Shown one piece after another: positions 38,593 through 49,571 of a stretch of 64,000 bases of DNA (positions are counted from its first letter, which is position 1; every line of letters starts with the position of its first letter). The notes under the pieces were generated by a model. The model did not search any database and had not been told where the DNA came from. It saw only the letters and a list, made by a program, of their open reading frames with translations. The position numbers were made by a program, and so were the translations under genes. Source of the stretch: Phenylobacterium sp. LH3H17 (GTDB lineage Bacteria > Pseudomonadota > Alphaproteobacteria > Caulobacterales > Caulobacteraceae); NCBI RefSeq assembly GCF_024298925.1, contig NZ_CP101283.1, forward strand, positions 2,051,001-2,115,000. Direction: 5' to 3'.

Positions 38593-38724
38593 TGTACGGT
38601 TGGCCGATGAGCCTCCTCGTCCAAGGCGAATTCGGCCGCGACGCCTGGTCGCAGGCGGGGCCGAAAGCCTGAGTCTCCCTGGTCACACTTCGTAGACACT
38701 TGGGGTCGCACCCTTCCTGCTGCG

Positions 38725-38752
38725 CTTGAATGCGCGCGCGAAGCGTCCACAT
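38725..38752 (+). promoter_or_regulatory. Candidate heat-shock (sigma-32) promoter of lon
   Basis: CTTGAA, 16-base spacer, CCACAT(AAA), ending about 120 bp before lon, close to the sigma-32 consensus (CTTGAAA, 13-17 bases, CCCCAT). lon is a known heat-shock gene, which supports the reading. Confidence 0.5.
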
Positions 38753-38781
38753 AAAAGCGCTGCATAGCCGCCCGGTGTGGC

Positions 38782-38814
38782 GGACGGGCCGTCCGACTCA
38801 GACGCATCGTCTGA
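38782..38814. repeat. Two small hairpins in the lon leader
   Basis: GGACGGGCCGTCC (38782-38794) and TCAGACG-CAT-CGTCTGA (38798-38814, 7-bp stem) lie side by side in the predicted 5' untranslated region of lon. They could be leader structure or operator sites. Confidence 0.4.
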
Positions 38815-38874
38815 TGTGACCGCGGTCCGGGAGCCGAGCCCGTAACCAAACCGGCCGGCAGGAGTTGAAAGTAC

Positions 38875-41319
<2,445 letters not shown>

Positions 41320-41343
41320 TTGGGGAAAAACCGTAAAAAACTA

Positions 41344-41377
41344 GGCGGCGCGGGGGATTCCCGCGCCGCCTTCGTTT
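41344..41377 (+). terminator. Intrinsic terminator after lon
   Basis: 11-bp stem GGCGGCGCGGG / CCCGCGCCGCC with a 5-base loop, followed by TTCGTTT. The T-rich tail runs into the hup promoter -35. Confidence 0.88.
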
Positions 41378-41403
41378 GACGCGCGTAACGAGACCGCCAT
41401 AAT
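41376..41403 (+). promoter_or_regulatory. Candidate hup promoter
   Basis: TTGACGC (41376-41382), 13 bases, GCCATAAT (41396-41403): perfect match of the -35 to the Caulobacter housekeeping consensus and 6 of 8 at the -10. It begins within the lon terminator tail and lies 73 bp before hup. Confidence 0.6.
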
Positions 41404-41476
41404 CGCGCAACGCGAAGCAGCCTCGCGAGTCCGCGAGAGGTTCGCGGTGAGATAACGGGCTGGGAGAGACAGGAAC

Positions 41477-41749
41477 ATGACTAAGGCCGAACTCGTCACG
41501 GCGATCGCCGACAAGGCGGGCCTCAATAAGGCGCAAGCGAAAGACGCGCTGGAAGCGTTCATCGAGAGCGTCACGGCGTCGCTCAAGGGCGGACAGGAAG
41601 TCCGGCTCGTCGGGTTCGGCAGTTTCGTGCCGGTGAACCGCGCGGCGGGCACCGCGCGTAACCCGCGCACCGGTGAAACGGTGAACCGTCCGGCGTCGAA
41701 GACGGCGCGCTTCCGCGTCGGTGAAGGCCTGAAGAGCTCGCTGAACTAA
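41477..41749 (+). CDS. hupB: DNA-binding protein HU
   Basis: 90 aa nucleoid protein. MTKAELVTAIADKAGLNKAQ is the HU N-terminus; GFGSFVPVNRAAGTARNPRT is the beta arm with the DNA-intercalating proline region. AGGA precedes ATG 41477. It follows lon as in most proteobacteria, but has its own promoter and terminator. Confidence 0.97.
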   Translation: MTKAELVTAIADKAGLNKAQAKDALEAFIESVTASLKGGQEVRLVGFGSFVPVNRAAGTARNPRTGETVNRPASKTARFRVGEGLKSSLN

Positions 41750-41774
41750 GGCGAGCCGTGGGCTAAGAGATCTA

Positions 41775-41810
41775 AGGGCGGCCGCCGTACCCGGCGGCCG
41801 CCCTTTTCGT
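41775..41810 (+). terminator. Intrinsic terminator after hupB
   Basis: 12-bp stem AGGGCGGCCGCC / GGCGGCCGCCCT with a 6-base loop, followed by TTTTCGTTTG. Confidence 0.92.
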
Positions 41811-41831
41811 TTGTTACGTCGTCCCGATGAC

Positions 41832-41908
41832 TGGTGGGCGGCGAGGGGTTCGAACCCCCGACCCCCTGGGTGTAAACCAGGTGCTCTGACCAGCTGAGCT
41901 AGCCGCCC
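41832..41908 (-). tRNA. tRNA-Val (UAC anticodon)
   Basis: 77 nt with encoded CCA. Acceptor GGGCGGC pairs with GCCGCCC; the anticodon stem CCTGG/CCAGG encloses loop TTTACAC with anticodon TAC; the T-arm is GGGGGTTCGAACCCC. Confidence 0.97.
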
Positions 41909-41976
41909 TTCGGCCTCCTTAGGCCAGCCTTCGGCGGGCTCATCAAGTCCCGGCATCGAAGGACGCCGCCGCGCCC

Positions 41977-42888
41977 ATGCGCTACCGCCCCCTAGGATCG
42001 ACCGGCTTCTCCGTTTCCGAGATCGGGTTCGGCTGCGCGAGCTGGTGGGGCAAGCGGGCCTTTGACGAGCGCGAGGCGATCAGGCTCGTGCACGCCGCGC
42101 TCGAGGGGGGCGTCACCCTGTTCGACACCGGCGCGGCCTACTCCGAAGGGAACGCCGAGCCGCGGCTGGGTCGGGCGCTGAAGGGCAGGGCGACCGACGG
42201 CCTAGTGATCGCCACCAAGGCCGGCACCCGCCATGACGGTCGCCGGGTGGTCCGCGACTTCGACCCGACCGCCATCGAGGCCAGCGTCGAGGCCAGTTTG
42301 AGAAACCTCGGCCTCGAGGCTCTGCCGCTGCTGCAATTGCACGGGCCGGCCCTGGGCGAGCTGACCGATGCATTTCTCGACAGGATTTCCGGGCTCAAGC
42401 GTCGCGGCCTGATCCGCGCCCTGGGGGTGAACAGCTTCGATCCGCAGGTGGTCGCCCTCGCCGCCGGCCGGGCGGAGATCGACGTGGTCATGGTCGACTA
42501 CAATGTCCTGCGCCCCGAGCGTGCGCCGCTGATCGCCGAGGCGGCGGGGCAGGGGAAGGGCGTCCTGGCCGGCATGGCCCTGGCCATGGGCCATACCGGC
42601 GGCCAGGTCCTGAAGCTGCGCGCCCCTCGGGACGTCTGGTACGCCCTGCGCGCCTTGAAGAACCACCGGGCCGACATCGCCAAGGGCGCGCGGTTCGGCT
42701 TCCTGGGCGACATTCCCGGCATGACTGGCGCCCAGGCGGCCCTGGCCTATGTGCTGGCCGACCCGAATGTCAGCAGCGCCGTGGTCGGCGCCACGCGCCT
42801 GGCGCATCTGCGAGACAATCTTGCCGCGTCGGGCATTACACTGCCGGAACCCGCCCGGGCCGCGATCCGCAGAGCCCAGGGCGGCTAA
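41977..42888 (+). CDS. Aldo/keto reductase
   Basis: 303 aa NADPH-dependent oxidoreductase of the TIM-barrel AKR superfamily. The catalytic tetrad is visible: Asp in LFDTGAAYSEG, Tyr in the same segment, Lys in VIATKAGTR and His in LQLHGPAL. The N-terminus MRYRPLGSTGFSVSEIGFG is canonical. First gene of an oxidative cluster with the P450 and flavin monooxygenase, though a 134-bp gap follows. Confidence 0.9.
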   Translation: MRYRPLGSTGFSVSEIGFGCASWWGKRAFDEREAIRLVHAALEGGVTLFDTGAAYSEGNAEPRLGRALKGRATDGLVIATKAGTRHDGRRVVRDFDPTAIEASVEASLRNLGLEALPLLQLHGPALGELTDAFLDRISGLKRRGLIRALGVNSFDPQVVALAAGRAEIDVVMVDYNVLRPERAPLIAEAAGQGKGVLAGMALAMGHTGGQVLKLRAPRDVWYALRALKNHRADIAKGARFGFLGDIPGMTGAQAALAYVLADPNVSSAVVGATRLAHLRDNLAASGITLPEPARAAIRRAQGG

Positions 42889-43022
42889 ATTCCCGGGAAA
42901 CCGAACAAAGTTTGGATTCGACGAGCGTTGTTCCGGCGCGCGGATTGGCGTTTCATCGTCCCATAAGACGCCGCGACGGCCCACCGGCCGCGGACCTGGC
43001 GTCGACCACGGGAGCGATCGCC

Positions 43023-44282
43023 ATGGCTGACGGCGCGATGAAACTGGCCGACGAGGCGAGGGCACGGGCCTATTCCCTGCCGCTTGAAGAGTTCAATCCG
43101 GGCGATCCGGAGCTGTTCCGCACCAACACCCACTGGCCCTATTTCGAGCGCCTCCGCCGGGAGGAGCCGGTTCACTGGTGCAAGGACAGTGAGTTCGGCC
43201 CCTACTGGTCGATCACCAAGTACAACGACATCATGGCCGTGGACACGAACCACGGGGTGTTCTCGTCGGAGGCGGCGCTGGGCGGGATCACCATCCGCGA
43301 CGCCCGGCCGGACCTGCGGCGTCCCAGCTTCATCGCCATGGATCCGCCCAAGCACGACGTGCAGCGCAAGACCGTCAGCCCGGTGGTCTCGCCGGCCAAC
43401 CTGCAAGTGCTGGAGCCGATCATCCGCGAACGGGCGGCCAAGATCCTGGACGCGCTGCCGCGCGGCGAGACCTTCGACTGGGTCGACCGGGTCTCCATCG
43501 AGCTCACCACCCAGATGCTGGCCACCCTGTTCGACTTCCCGTTCGAGCAGCGCCGCAAGCTGACCCGCTGGTCGGACGTGGCCACCACCCTGCCGATGCC
43601 CGGCGGCCTCTGCGAGACCGAAGAGGCTCGGCAGGAAGAGCTGATGCAGTGCCTGGCCGAGTTCACGCAGCTATGGAACCAGCGGGTCAACGCCCCGCCG
43701 GCCGGCGACCTGATCTCCATGCTGGCCCACGGCGAGGCGACGCGGAACATGACTCCCGACGAATATCTCGGGAACATCATCCTGCTGATCGTCGGCGGCA
43801 ACGACACCACCCGCAACTCGATCAGCGGCGGCCTGCTGGCGCTGAACGAGAACCCGGACCAGTACGCCAAGCTGCGCGCCGATCCGTCGCTGATCCCGAG
43901 CATGGTCTCGGAAATCATCCGGTGGCAGACCCCGCTCGCCCACATGCGCCGCACGGCGCTGGAGGACATCGAGCTGGGCGGCAAGACCATCCGCAAGGGC
44001 GACAAGGTGGTCATGTGGTACGTCTCGGGCAACCGCGACGAGGAGGTCATCGAGACCCCGGAGCGGTTCCTCATCGACCGGGCCCGGCCGCGCCAGCACC
44101 TGTCGTTCGGCTTCGGCATCCACCGCTGTGTCGGCAACCGCCTGGCCGAGATGCAGCTGCGGGTGGTCTGGGAGGAGATCCTCAAGCGCTTCGACCGTAT
44201 CGAGGTGGTCGGCGAACCCAAACGCGTCCGCTCGAGCTTTGTGAATGGCTACGAGACCCTGCCGGTGCGGATCGCGCCGTGA
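43023..44282 (+). CDS. Cytochrome P450, CYP153-like (alkane/fatty-acid terminal hydroxylase type)
   Basis: 419 aa from ATG 43023 (GGGAG 8 bases upstream). The heme-binding Cys is in FGFGIHRCVGNRLAEM, the oxygen-activating I helix in LLIVGGNDTTRNS, and the ExxR helix in SEIIRWQ. Blocks such as PLAHMRRTA and GDKVVMWYVSGNRDE are like CYP153 enzymes, soluble terminal hydroxylases of medium-chain alkanes. No dedicated ferredoxin or ferredoxin reductase gene is adjacent, so electrons must come from elsewhere. Subfamily assignment is by pattern memory. Confidence 0.88.
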   Translation: MADGAMKLADEARARAYSLPLEEFNPGDPELFRTNTHWPYFERLRREEPVHWCKDSEFGPYWSITKYNDIMAVDTNHGVFSSEAALGGITIRDARPDLRRPSFIAMDPPKHDVQRKTVSPVVSPANLQVLEPIIRERAAKILDALPRGETFDWVDRVSIELTTQMLATLFDFPFEQRRKLTRWSDVATTLPMPGGLCETEEARQEELMQCLAEFTQLWNQRVNAPPAGDLISMLAHGEATRNMTPDEYLGNIILLIVGGNDTTRNSISGGLLALNENPDQYAKLRADPSLIPSMVSEIIRWQTPLAHMRRTALEDIELGGKTIRKGDKVVMWYVSGNRDEEVIETPERFLIDRARPRQHLSFGFGIHRCVGNRLAEMQLRVVWEEILKRFDRIEVVGEPKRVRSSFVNGYETLPVRIAP

Positions 44283-44367
44283 CCTGACGCGACGGCGCCC
44301 TTTCGCTCGTCCTTCAGAGGCGTAAGCTGGCCTCAAGAACAGCGATAACCTAAGGGCGGACACGAAC

Positions 44368-46290
44368 ATGGCGGTGGATCTGGAGCCCCTCGATCAGGCG
44401 CTGGAGACGGCGCACCTGCCGGCGCTCTCTGCGGCGCTTGTGCATCTGACCGGGGATACAGGCTGGCTGCGGCCCGAGTGGCGGCCCACCTACACACCGC
44501 TGTCGCGCGGCGAGACCGGGGTCCCCGAGGAAGAGCAGGCCAAGATGCGCGCCGCGGCCAAGGTCGCGATCACCGCCTATCTGACCGGCAAGACGCCCAT
44601 GGCGGCGATTCCGGCGCCCGACGTCCTCCACCAGATGATGAACTTCGTGGCCGGGGCGGAGATTCCGGAGGGCTACGGCGACTTCCTCACCGACGAGCTG
44701 GCCATCGATGGCCACAGCACCAAGGACCCGAACTGGACCACGCCGGAGCTCAAGGCCGCGGCGCGGAAGCTCAATGTCCTGGTGGTCGGCGCCGGCATGT
44801 CGGGCCTGCTGGCCGCCATCCGCCTGACCCAGGCCGGCGTGCCCTTCGAGATCGTCGACAAGAATCCCGACGTCGGGGGGACCTGGCTGGAAAACACCTA
44901 TCCGGGCTGCCGGGTCGACTCGTCCAACCACATCTATTCCTACAGCTTCGAGCCGAACCACTTCTGGCCGCAGCACTTCTCCACCCAGCCCGTCCTGCTG
45001 GACTATTTCCGCGGGGTGGCTGGCCGCTACGACATCAAGAAGAAGGTCCGCTTCGAGACCGTGGTCGAGGAGATGGCCTGGGACGAGGACCGCGCGGTCT
45101 GGAAGGTGCGCTTGAACACGCCTTCGGGGGTCGAGCATGTGGAGGCCAATGCGGTGATCACCGCCGTGGGCCAGCTCAACCGCCCGCGCTTCCCCGACAT
45201 CAAGGGCCGCGAAAGCTTCAAGGGGCCGTCCTTCCATTCCGCCGAGTGGCGCCATGACGTGGACCTGGCCGGCAAGCGGGTGGCGGTGATCGGCACCGGC
45301 GCCAGCGCCTTCCAGTTCGTGCCGGAGATCGTCGGCAAGGTCGCCAGCCTGAGCGTGTTCCAGCGCACCCCGCCCTGGGGCTTTCCGGTGCCGCACTATC
45401 ACGAGGACGTCCCCGAGGGGATGAACTGGCTGATGGAGCACGTGCCGTTCTACGACAAATGGTACCGGTTCTGGATGTTCTGGATGGTGACCGACGGGCT
45501 GCTGCCCATGGTCACCGCCGATCCGGCCTGGAAAGGGCCGACGACAGCTGTCAGCGAGCTGAACCTGGGCTTCCGGGAAATGATCGCCGCGGCCATCGCC
45601 GCCCAGGCGCCCGACCGCCCGGACCTGGTTGCCAAGATCATCCCCACCTATCCGCCAGGCGGCAAGCGCGCCTTGCTGGACAACGGTGTCTGGCTGGAGG
45701 CGCTCAAGCGCGACAATGTCGAGCTGGTCACCGAGGGCATCTCAGAGGTCACGCCCGCCGGCATCGTCACCGCCGACGGCCAGGCGCGCGACTTCGACGT
45801 GATCATCTACGGCACGGGATTCCACGCCTCGAAGTTCCTGTGGCCGATGAAGATCAAGGGCCGCCAGGGGGCCGATCTGCACGAGACCTGGGCGGGCGAC
45901 CCGCGCGCCTATCTGGGCATGACCACGCCCGGTTTCCCGAACCTTTTCATGATCTACGGGCCCAACACCAATATCGTGGTCAATGGCTCGATCGTGTTCT
46001 TCTCGGAGTGCAGCGTCCGCTACATCCTGGGCTGCCTGAAGCTGCTGGCCCAGACGGGAGCCGCGGCCATGGAACCGAAGCGCGAGGTCCACGACGCCTT
46101 CAACATCAAGGTCGACCGGGGCAACAGCCTGATGGCCTGGGGCGCCCCGCAGGTGACGAGCTGGTACAAGAACGAGGCGGGCCGGGTGACGCAGAACTGG
46201 CCCTTCGCCCTGGTCGACTACTGGCGCGCCACCCTGGCGCCCGATCCGCAGGACTTCGTGCTCACCAAGAGCGCCGAGCTGGTGGGGTAG
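44368..46290 (+). CDS. Flavin-containing monooxygenase, Baeyer-Villiger type
   Basis: 640 aa. Two Rossmann motifs (FAD VVGAGMSGLLAA; NADPH VIGTGASAFQF) flank the Baeyer-Villiger fingerprint FxGxxxHxxxW, seen as FKGPSFHSAEW. An extra N-terminal segment of about 130 residues precedes the FAD domain, as in some ketone and steroid monooxygenases. It would turn a ketone into an ester using NADPH and O2. It lies 85 bp after the P450, on the same strand, suggesting a shared oxidation pathway. Confidence 0.9.
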   Translation: MAVDLEPLDQALETAHLPALSAALVHLTGDTGWLRPEWRPTYTPLSRGETGVPEEEQAKMRAAAKVAITAYLTGKTPMAAIPAPDVLHQMMNFVAGAEIPEGYGDFLTDELAIDGHSTKDPNWTTPELKAAARKLNVLVVGAGMSGLLAAIRLTQAGVPFEIVDKNPDVGGTWLENTYPGCRVDSSNHIYSYSFEPNHFWPQHFSTQPVLLDYFRGVAGRYDIKKKVRFETVVEEMAWDEDRAVWKVRLNTPSGVEHVEANAVITAVGQLNRPRFPDIKGRESFKGPSFHSAEWRHDVDLAGKRVAVIGTGASAFQFVPEIVGKVASLSVFQRTPPWGFPVPHYHEDVPEGMNWLMEHVPFYDKWYRFWMFWMVTDGLLPMVTADPAWKGPTTAVSELNLGFREMIAAAIAAQAPDRPDLVAKIIPTYPPGGKRALLDNGVWLEALKRDNVELVTEGISEVTPAGIVTADGQARDFDVIIYGTGFHASKFLWPMKIKGRQGADLHETWAGDPRAYLGMTTPGFPNLFMIYGPNTNIVVNGSIVFFSECSVRYILGCLKLLAQTGAAAMEPKREVHDAFNIKVDRGNSLMAWGAPQVTSWYKNEAGRVTQNWPFALVDYWRATLAPDPQDFVLTKSAELVG

Positions 46291-46295
46291 GGGCT

Positions 46296-46853
46296 TTACC
46301 CCGCCCGCCCGTAGGCCTCGCGCAGCCATACGGCGATCTCGCCGTCCACCTCAGTGGGCGAGGCGATGCGCACGCGGTGGGTCACCATGGCGTTCCAGGA
46401 GCCGGCGGCCTCCAGCCGTCCGGCCGGGGGATCGCCCTTGAGGATCAGGCCCAGGTCCAGCCGATCCTTGGTCGAGGGTTGGACGAGGGCGAACTGCTTT
46501 TTTCGGCGCAGGCTGGTGTAGCCCTTCTTCGGCGCGTGCTCGACCTCGTCGCCCAGTTCCGCCACCAGGGCCATCACCGCGTCATAGGCCGGCCGGATCG
46601 CCGCCTTCGGGCCTGCGAACATCTGCTCGACCAGGGCGTCCTCGCCGATCGAGGCGGCGTCGGACTCCCGGGCCTTGAGCGTAATGGTGTTGGCGTAGCC
46701 GTGGGTCAGGCCGTGGTCGGCTTTTAGCCGCGCAACGATCTCGCCGTGTTTCTCCAGGCCGAAGCCCTTGGCGATCAACGCCCAGGCTTCCAGACTCTTG
46801 CCGGTCTTGGCCTCGAGGCTCGAGGAATAGCCGGCCAGGGGATCTTCCGTCAT
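46296..46853 (-). CDS. DUF4287/DUF5655 domain-containing protein
   Basis: 185 aa. The start at ATG 46853 is preferred because GGGAG sits 7 bases upstream; for ATG 46859 the same site would be only one base away. The N-terminal half (TGKSLEAWALIAKGFG; LTHGYANTITLKA) resembles DUF4287 and the C-terminal half (RRKKQFALVQPSTKDRLDLG) DUF5655. Function not established. It converges on the flavin monooxygenase and is divergent from the FMN reductase gene. Confidence 0.72.
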   Translation of the reverse strand: MTEDPLAGYSSSLEAKTGKSLEAWALIAKGFGLEKHGEIVARLKADHGLTHGYANTITLKARESDAASIGEDALVEQMFAGPKAAIRPAYDAVMALVAELGDEVEHAPKKGYTSLRRKKQFALVQPSTKDRLDLGLILKGDPPAGRLEAAGSWNAMVTHRVRIASPTEVDGEIAVWLREAYGRAG

Positions 46854-46957
46854 CGCCATGCTCCCGCGAACTCGCACGGTAAGAATGTGCACCAAACGCC
46901 GACCGTCGTCGCCCCGGCCGTGTATGGTGCGCGCCGTTCGTACAGCGAGGCGCCCCC

Positions 46958-47518
46958 GTGAAGCTCAACATCGTCATCTGCTCGACCCGGCCGGGACGGA
47001 TCGGGCCCTCGATAGGCCGCTGGTTCCACGGTGCGGCCCAGGCCCACGGGGGCTTCGAGGCGGAACTGGTGGATCTGGCCGCCTTCAATCTGCCCGTCTT
47101 CGACGAGCCGCACCATCCGCGGCTGCGCAACTACCAGCACGACCACACCAAGGCCTGGAGCGCCAGCGTGGAGGCCGCCGACGCCTTCGTGTTCGTCACG
47201 CCGGAATACAATTTCAGCCCGCCACCGGCCTTCGTGAACGCGCTGAACTACCTGTTCTTCGAGTGGAATCACAAGCCGGCGAGCTTCGTCAGCTATGGCG
47301 GCGCCTCGGGCGGGCTTCGCGCTGTGCAGATGGAGAAGCTGATGTTGACCAGCGTAAAGATCATGCCCATCCCTGAGGCCGTGGCCATTCCGATGGTCGG
47401 CCTCCAGATCGATGCCGAAAAGGTCTTCACGCCCACGGAGGGCCAGGCGAAGGCCGCCCCGGGCATGCTGGACGAACTGGCGCGCTGGGCCGGAGCCCTG
47501 AAGCCGCTGCGGGCCTAG
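46958..47518 (+). CDS. NADPH-dependent FMN reductase family protein
   Basis: 186 aa, GTG start at 46958. Flavodoxin-like fold: STRPGRIGPSIGRWF binds the FMN phosphate and TPEYNFSPPPAFVNALNYL is the family signature. It reduces FMN or quinones with NADPH. It is close to the P450 and monooxygenase genes but read from its own promoter. Its TAG is shared on the other strand with the stop of a degraded gene. Confidence 0.88.
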   Translation: MKLNIVICSTRPGRIGPSIGRWFHGAAQAHGGFEAELVDLAAFNLPVFDEPHHPRLRNYQHDHTKAWSASVEAADAFVFVTPEYNFSPPPAFVNALNYLFFEWNHKPASFVSYGGASGGLRAVQMEKLMLTSVKIMPIPEAVAIPMVGLQIDAEKVFTPTEGQAKAAPGMLDELARWAGALKPLRA

Positions 47519-47779
47519 CCCCGCGACTTCGCCGAGCGGTCGATGGCGATGAAGACCAGGCCGAGGACAAAGAAGACCCCGGTCATACCCGCCATGTTCA
47601 TCGCGACCCGCTCCAGGCCGAGCTTGGAGACATCCAGGAACGGGTAGGGGTAAAAGTCGGCATGGGGACCCCGCCAGACGCTGTAAGCCCCATAGGCCAG
47701 GGGGGAAGACCAGCCAGGGCCAGACATAGACCCAGCGCAGGGTGCGCTTCGGCGTGAACAGCAGCCAGTCCAACAGAAC
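47515..47779 (-). pseudogene. Truncated, frameshifted Pr6Pr-family membrane protein remnant
   Basis: Only about the last 85 codons of a roughly 200-residue membrane protein remain. One frame reads LDWLLFTPKRTLRWVYVWPW then LVFP; after a run of six G (47700-47705 on the plus strand) the sense continues in another frame as LAYGAYSVWRGPHADFYPYP, then FLDVSKLG and a final helix. A run of five would restore the frame. The 5' part is missing, ending where the adjacent methyltransferase begins. A single-base indel in a homopolymer could be a sequencing error, but the truncation could not. Confidence 0.7.
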
Positions 47780-47802
47780 AAGTCAAACCGCCGCCGGCGA
47801 GG

Positions 47803-48567
47803 TCAGCCGCCGGTCTTGTAGTGGCCCGGCCGCAGGCGCGCGACCTTGTGGACGGCGACGATGGAGTCCTCGACGGTAATCCGGCCGATCTCTTCCTTCG
47901 GTGCGAAAACCTCCCGCGGTCCGACCAGATGGTGCCAGGCATGCATATCGTCGATGAGGGTCTTGGTGAGGTCCACCGCCGTCCCGCGTCGCGCGTAACC
48001 GCCTTCATGCTCGGGCCAGTACGAGGTGTGCATGTCCTCGATGATGTAGAGGCCGCCGGTCTTCAGCAAGGGGAACAGAGTGCGGAAACTGGCCAATTGG
48101 TGACTGGCGACGTGGGACCCGTCGTCCAGGACGATGTCCGGGGCGCCCATCTCGTCCACGACCCGCCGGAGGAATTCGGGGTCGGCCTGTGAACCGATGC
48201 GGACCTGGTTCGGGGGATCGGCGAAGCCCGCGCATTCCGGATTGATATCGATGCCGTAGATCGTCGCCTGAGGACCGAAAAAGCTGCGCCAGAGCTCCAG
48301 CGAACCGCCCCGGAAGACTCCAATCTCAAGCATCTTGACGGGTTTACCCCGGTAGGGCGCGAGCATCTCATCGTAGAACGGCAGATAGCTGATCCACTTG
48401 TGGGCCAACTTCCCCTGGTTGGCGAAGAACAACGTCTCCAGCGGGCCCGGATCGGCGGACTTTCGAGCCTCCGCCTCATCCGGGGAAAGCGCCAACGAGT
48501 CGAACAGAGGCCGGGCGGCCCGCTTCCGCAGCAATTTCTTGGTCACCCGCCGCGCCAGATCAAGCAT
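47803..48567 (-). CDS. Class I SAM-dependent methyltransferase (MycE/CmcI-like)
   Basis: 254 aa from ATG 48567. The SAM-binding glycine loop is KMLEIGVFRGGSLELW, the acidic ribose ligand in IYGIDINPEC, and the metal/catalytic region is DIVLDDGSHVASHQL with GGLYIIEDMHTSYW. This type methylates sugar hydroxyls in polysaccharides or natural products. Codon third positions look less GC-biased than in the neighbours, and it sits between a gene it appears to have truncated and a tRNA scar, so recent acquisition is likely. Confidence 0.83.
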   Translation of the reverse strand: MLDLARRVTKKLLRKRAARPLFDSLALSPDEAEARKSADPGPLETLFFANQGKLAHKWISYLPFYDEMLAPYRGKPVKMLEIGVFRGGSLELWRSFFGPQATIYGIDINPECAGFADPPNQVRIGSQADPEFLRRVVDEMGAPDIVLDDGSHVASHQLASFRTLFPLLKTGGLYIIEDMHTSYWPEHEGGYARRGTAVDLTKTLIDDMHAWHHLVGPREVFAPKEEIGRITVEDSIVAVHKVARLRPGHYKTGG

Positions 48568-49191
48568 GTGCAGCCCCAGATCGCTTAGTCTGAGACCCTG
48601 GCGGCTGGCGGTCGACAGATCAACTACTGGTGACGCGCACGACGTGGGGCAAGTTGCTAGTCCACTACTTCCTGGGGGAAAGACGTGACGCGAATGAGGG
48701 GACTCCAACCCGCGGCCTCCAGCGTGACAGGCGGGGAGAACCGGTAAGGTTTTCGGTCGGCCGTCCAACTTGCTCGGCACAATCTGACGGCGCCCGCGCA
48801 AGGGATTCTGAGCGCGACGTGGAGTACAGTCCCATCTCCACCGCCATGGGCATGGATACGGCCTTCGTTTCAGGCGCGATCCGGCGGATGATCTGTTCTT
48901 CCTAGGGCTTGATCGCGAAGCACACGTCGGCCCTGTTGAACGCAAGGGCCTCGGCGGCAATCAGGGTCCGATCGAAGTCGGCGGGCGCTCCGGCCGCATC
49001 GTCAGCCCGACGACTTGGCGCGCGCTGGGGTAGGGTGCTCAAGCGTCATGCGCCTAAGGCCAACGCAACGAGAAAGTAGGCGTATAGCCGACCTGTCGAA
49101 CCGCCCACGGTCCGCGAAAACGATTTGGAACGGAGGCCTTGGAACAGATTGGAGTGAGGTTTTCGGGAGCGCCGCAAGCCCTTACGACGTA
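48568..49191. other. Non-coding or decayed region between methyltransferase and tRNA-Asp
   Basis: About 620 bp without a convincing intact gene. It holds a tRNA 3' fragment (48689-48734). On the minus strand a short open stretch (about 49045 down to a TAG near 48903) reads TLIAAEALAFNRADVCFAIKP and looks like the C-terminal remnant of a lost gene. GC content and codon bias are lower than in flanking genes. Confidence 0.5.
48689..48734 (-). repeat. Degenerate copy of the tRNA-Asp 3' half (possible att scar)
   Basis: Aligns with the 3' part of the intact tRNA-Asp (49195-49240) in the same orientation with 5 differences over 46 bases, covering the acceptor 3' strand, T-arm, variable loop and part of the anticodon arm; similarity then stops. 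The copy lacks the encoded CCA. It lies downstream of the tRNA 3' end, the layout left by integrases that use tRNA 3' ends. Confidence 0.8.
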
Positions 49192-49268
<77 letters not shown>

Positions 49269-49571
49269 ATACGGCTCGCGGTGACCGCGAGGCGCGTCTG
49301 ATATGTCCGAGGCGGAATCGTGTCAACGAGTCTCTGCGGAGATCGGCGAATGAAGCGCGGAATGACGCACCCTGTGGCCCGTTCGAGCTCCTCGGCGACC
49401 CAGTCCAGGCCGTGGCTCACAAGGGCGCGGACAAAGACCGGCGTTCCGTGGTCAGGCTTGTTGAGAGCTACTCGCAACTATTGAGGCGACAAGGCTTTTC
49501 GCAGCGCAAACCGCCGTTTGAACCCGCCGCCGACGTGGTCTAGAAGGGCCCCGACTCCGCTTGAGGATTCC
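49269..49571. other. Divergent tRNA-Asp / nuo operon upstream region
   Basis: 303 bp that should contain the promoters of tRNA-Asp (minus) and nuoA (plus). No promoter could be placed with confidence. A 72-codon minus-strand frame here starts with TTG and runs into the tRNA, so it is not called. Confidence 0.5.

Noticed and set aside
46280..46300. GGGGTA/TACCCC hairpin at the flavin monooxygenase stop codon as a terminator
   Set aside because: Stem is only 6 bp with no T-run on either strand; not strong enough to call.
48630..48905. Short open frames on both strands in the gap after the methyltransferase
   Set aside because: They overlap the tRNA fragment, have no plausible ribosome-binding sites and show no recognisable protein features.
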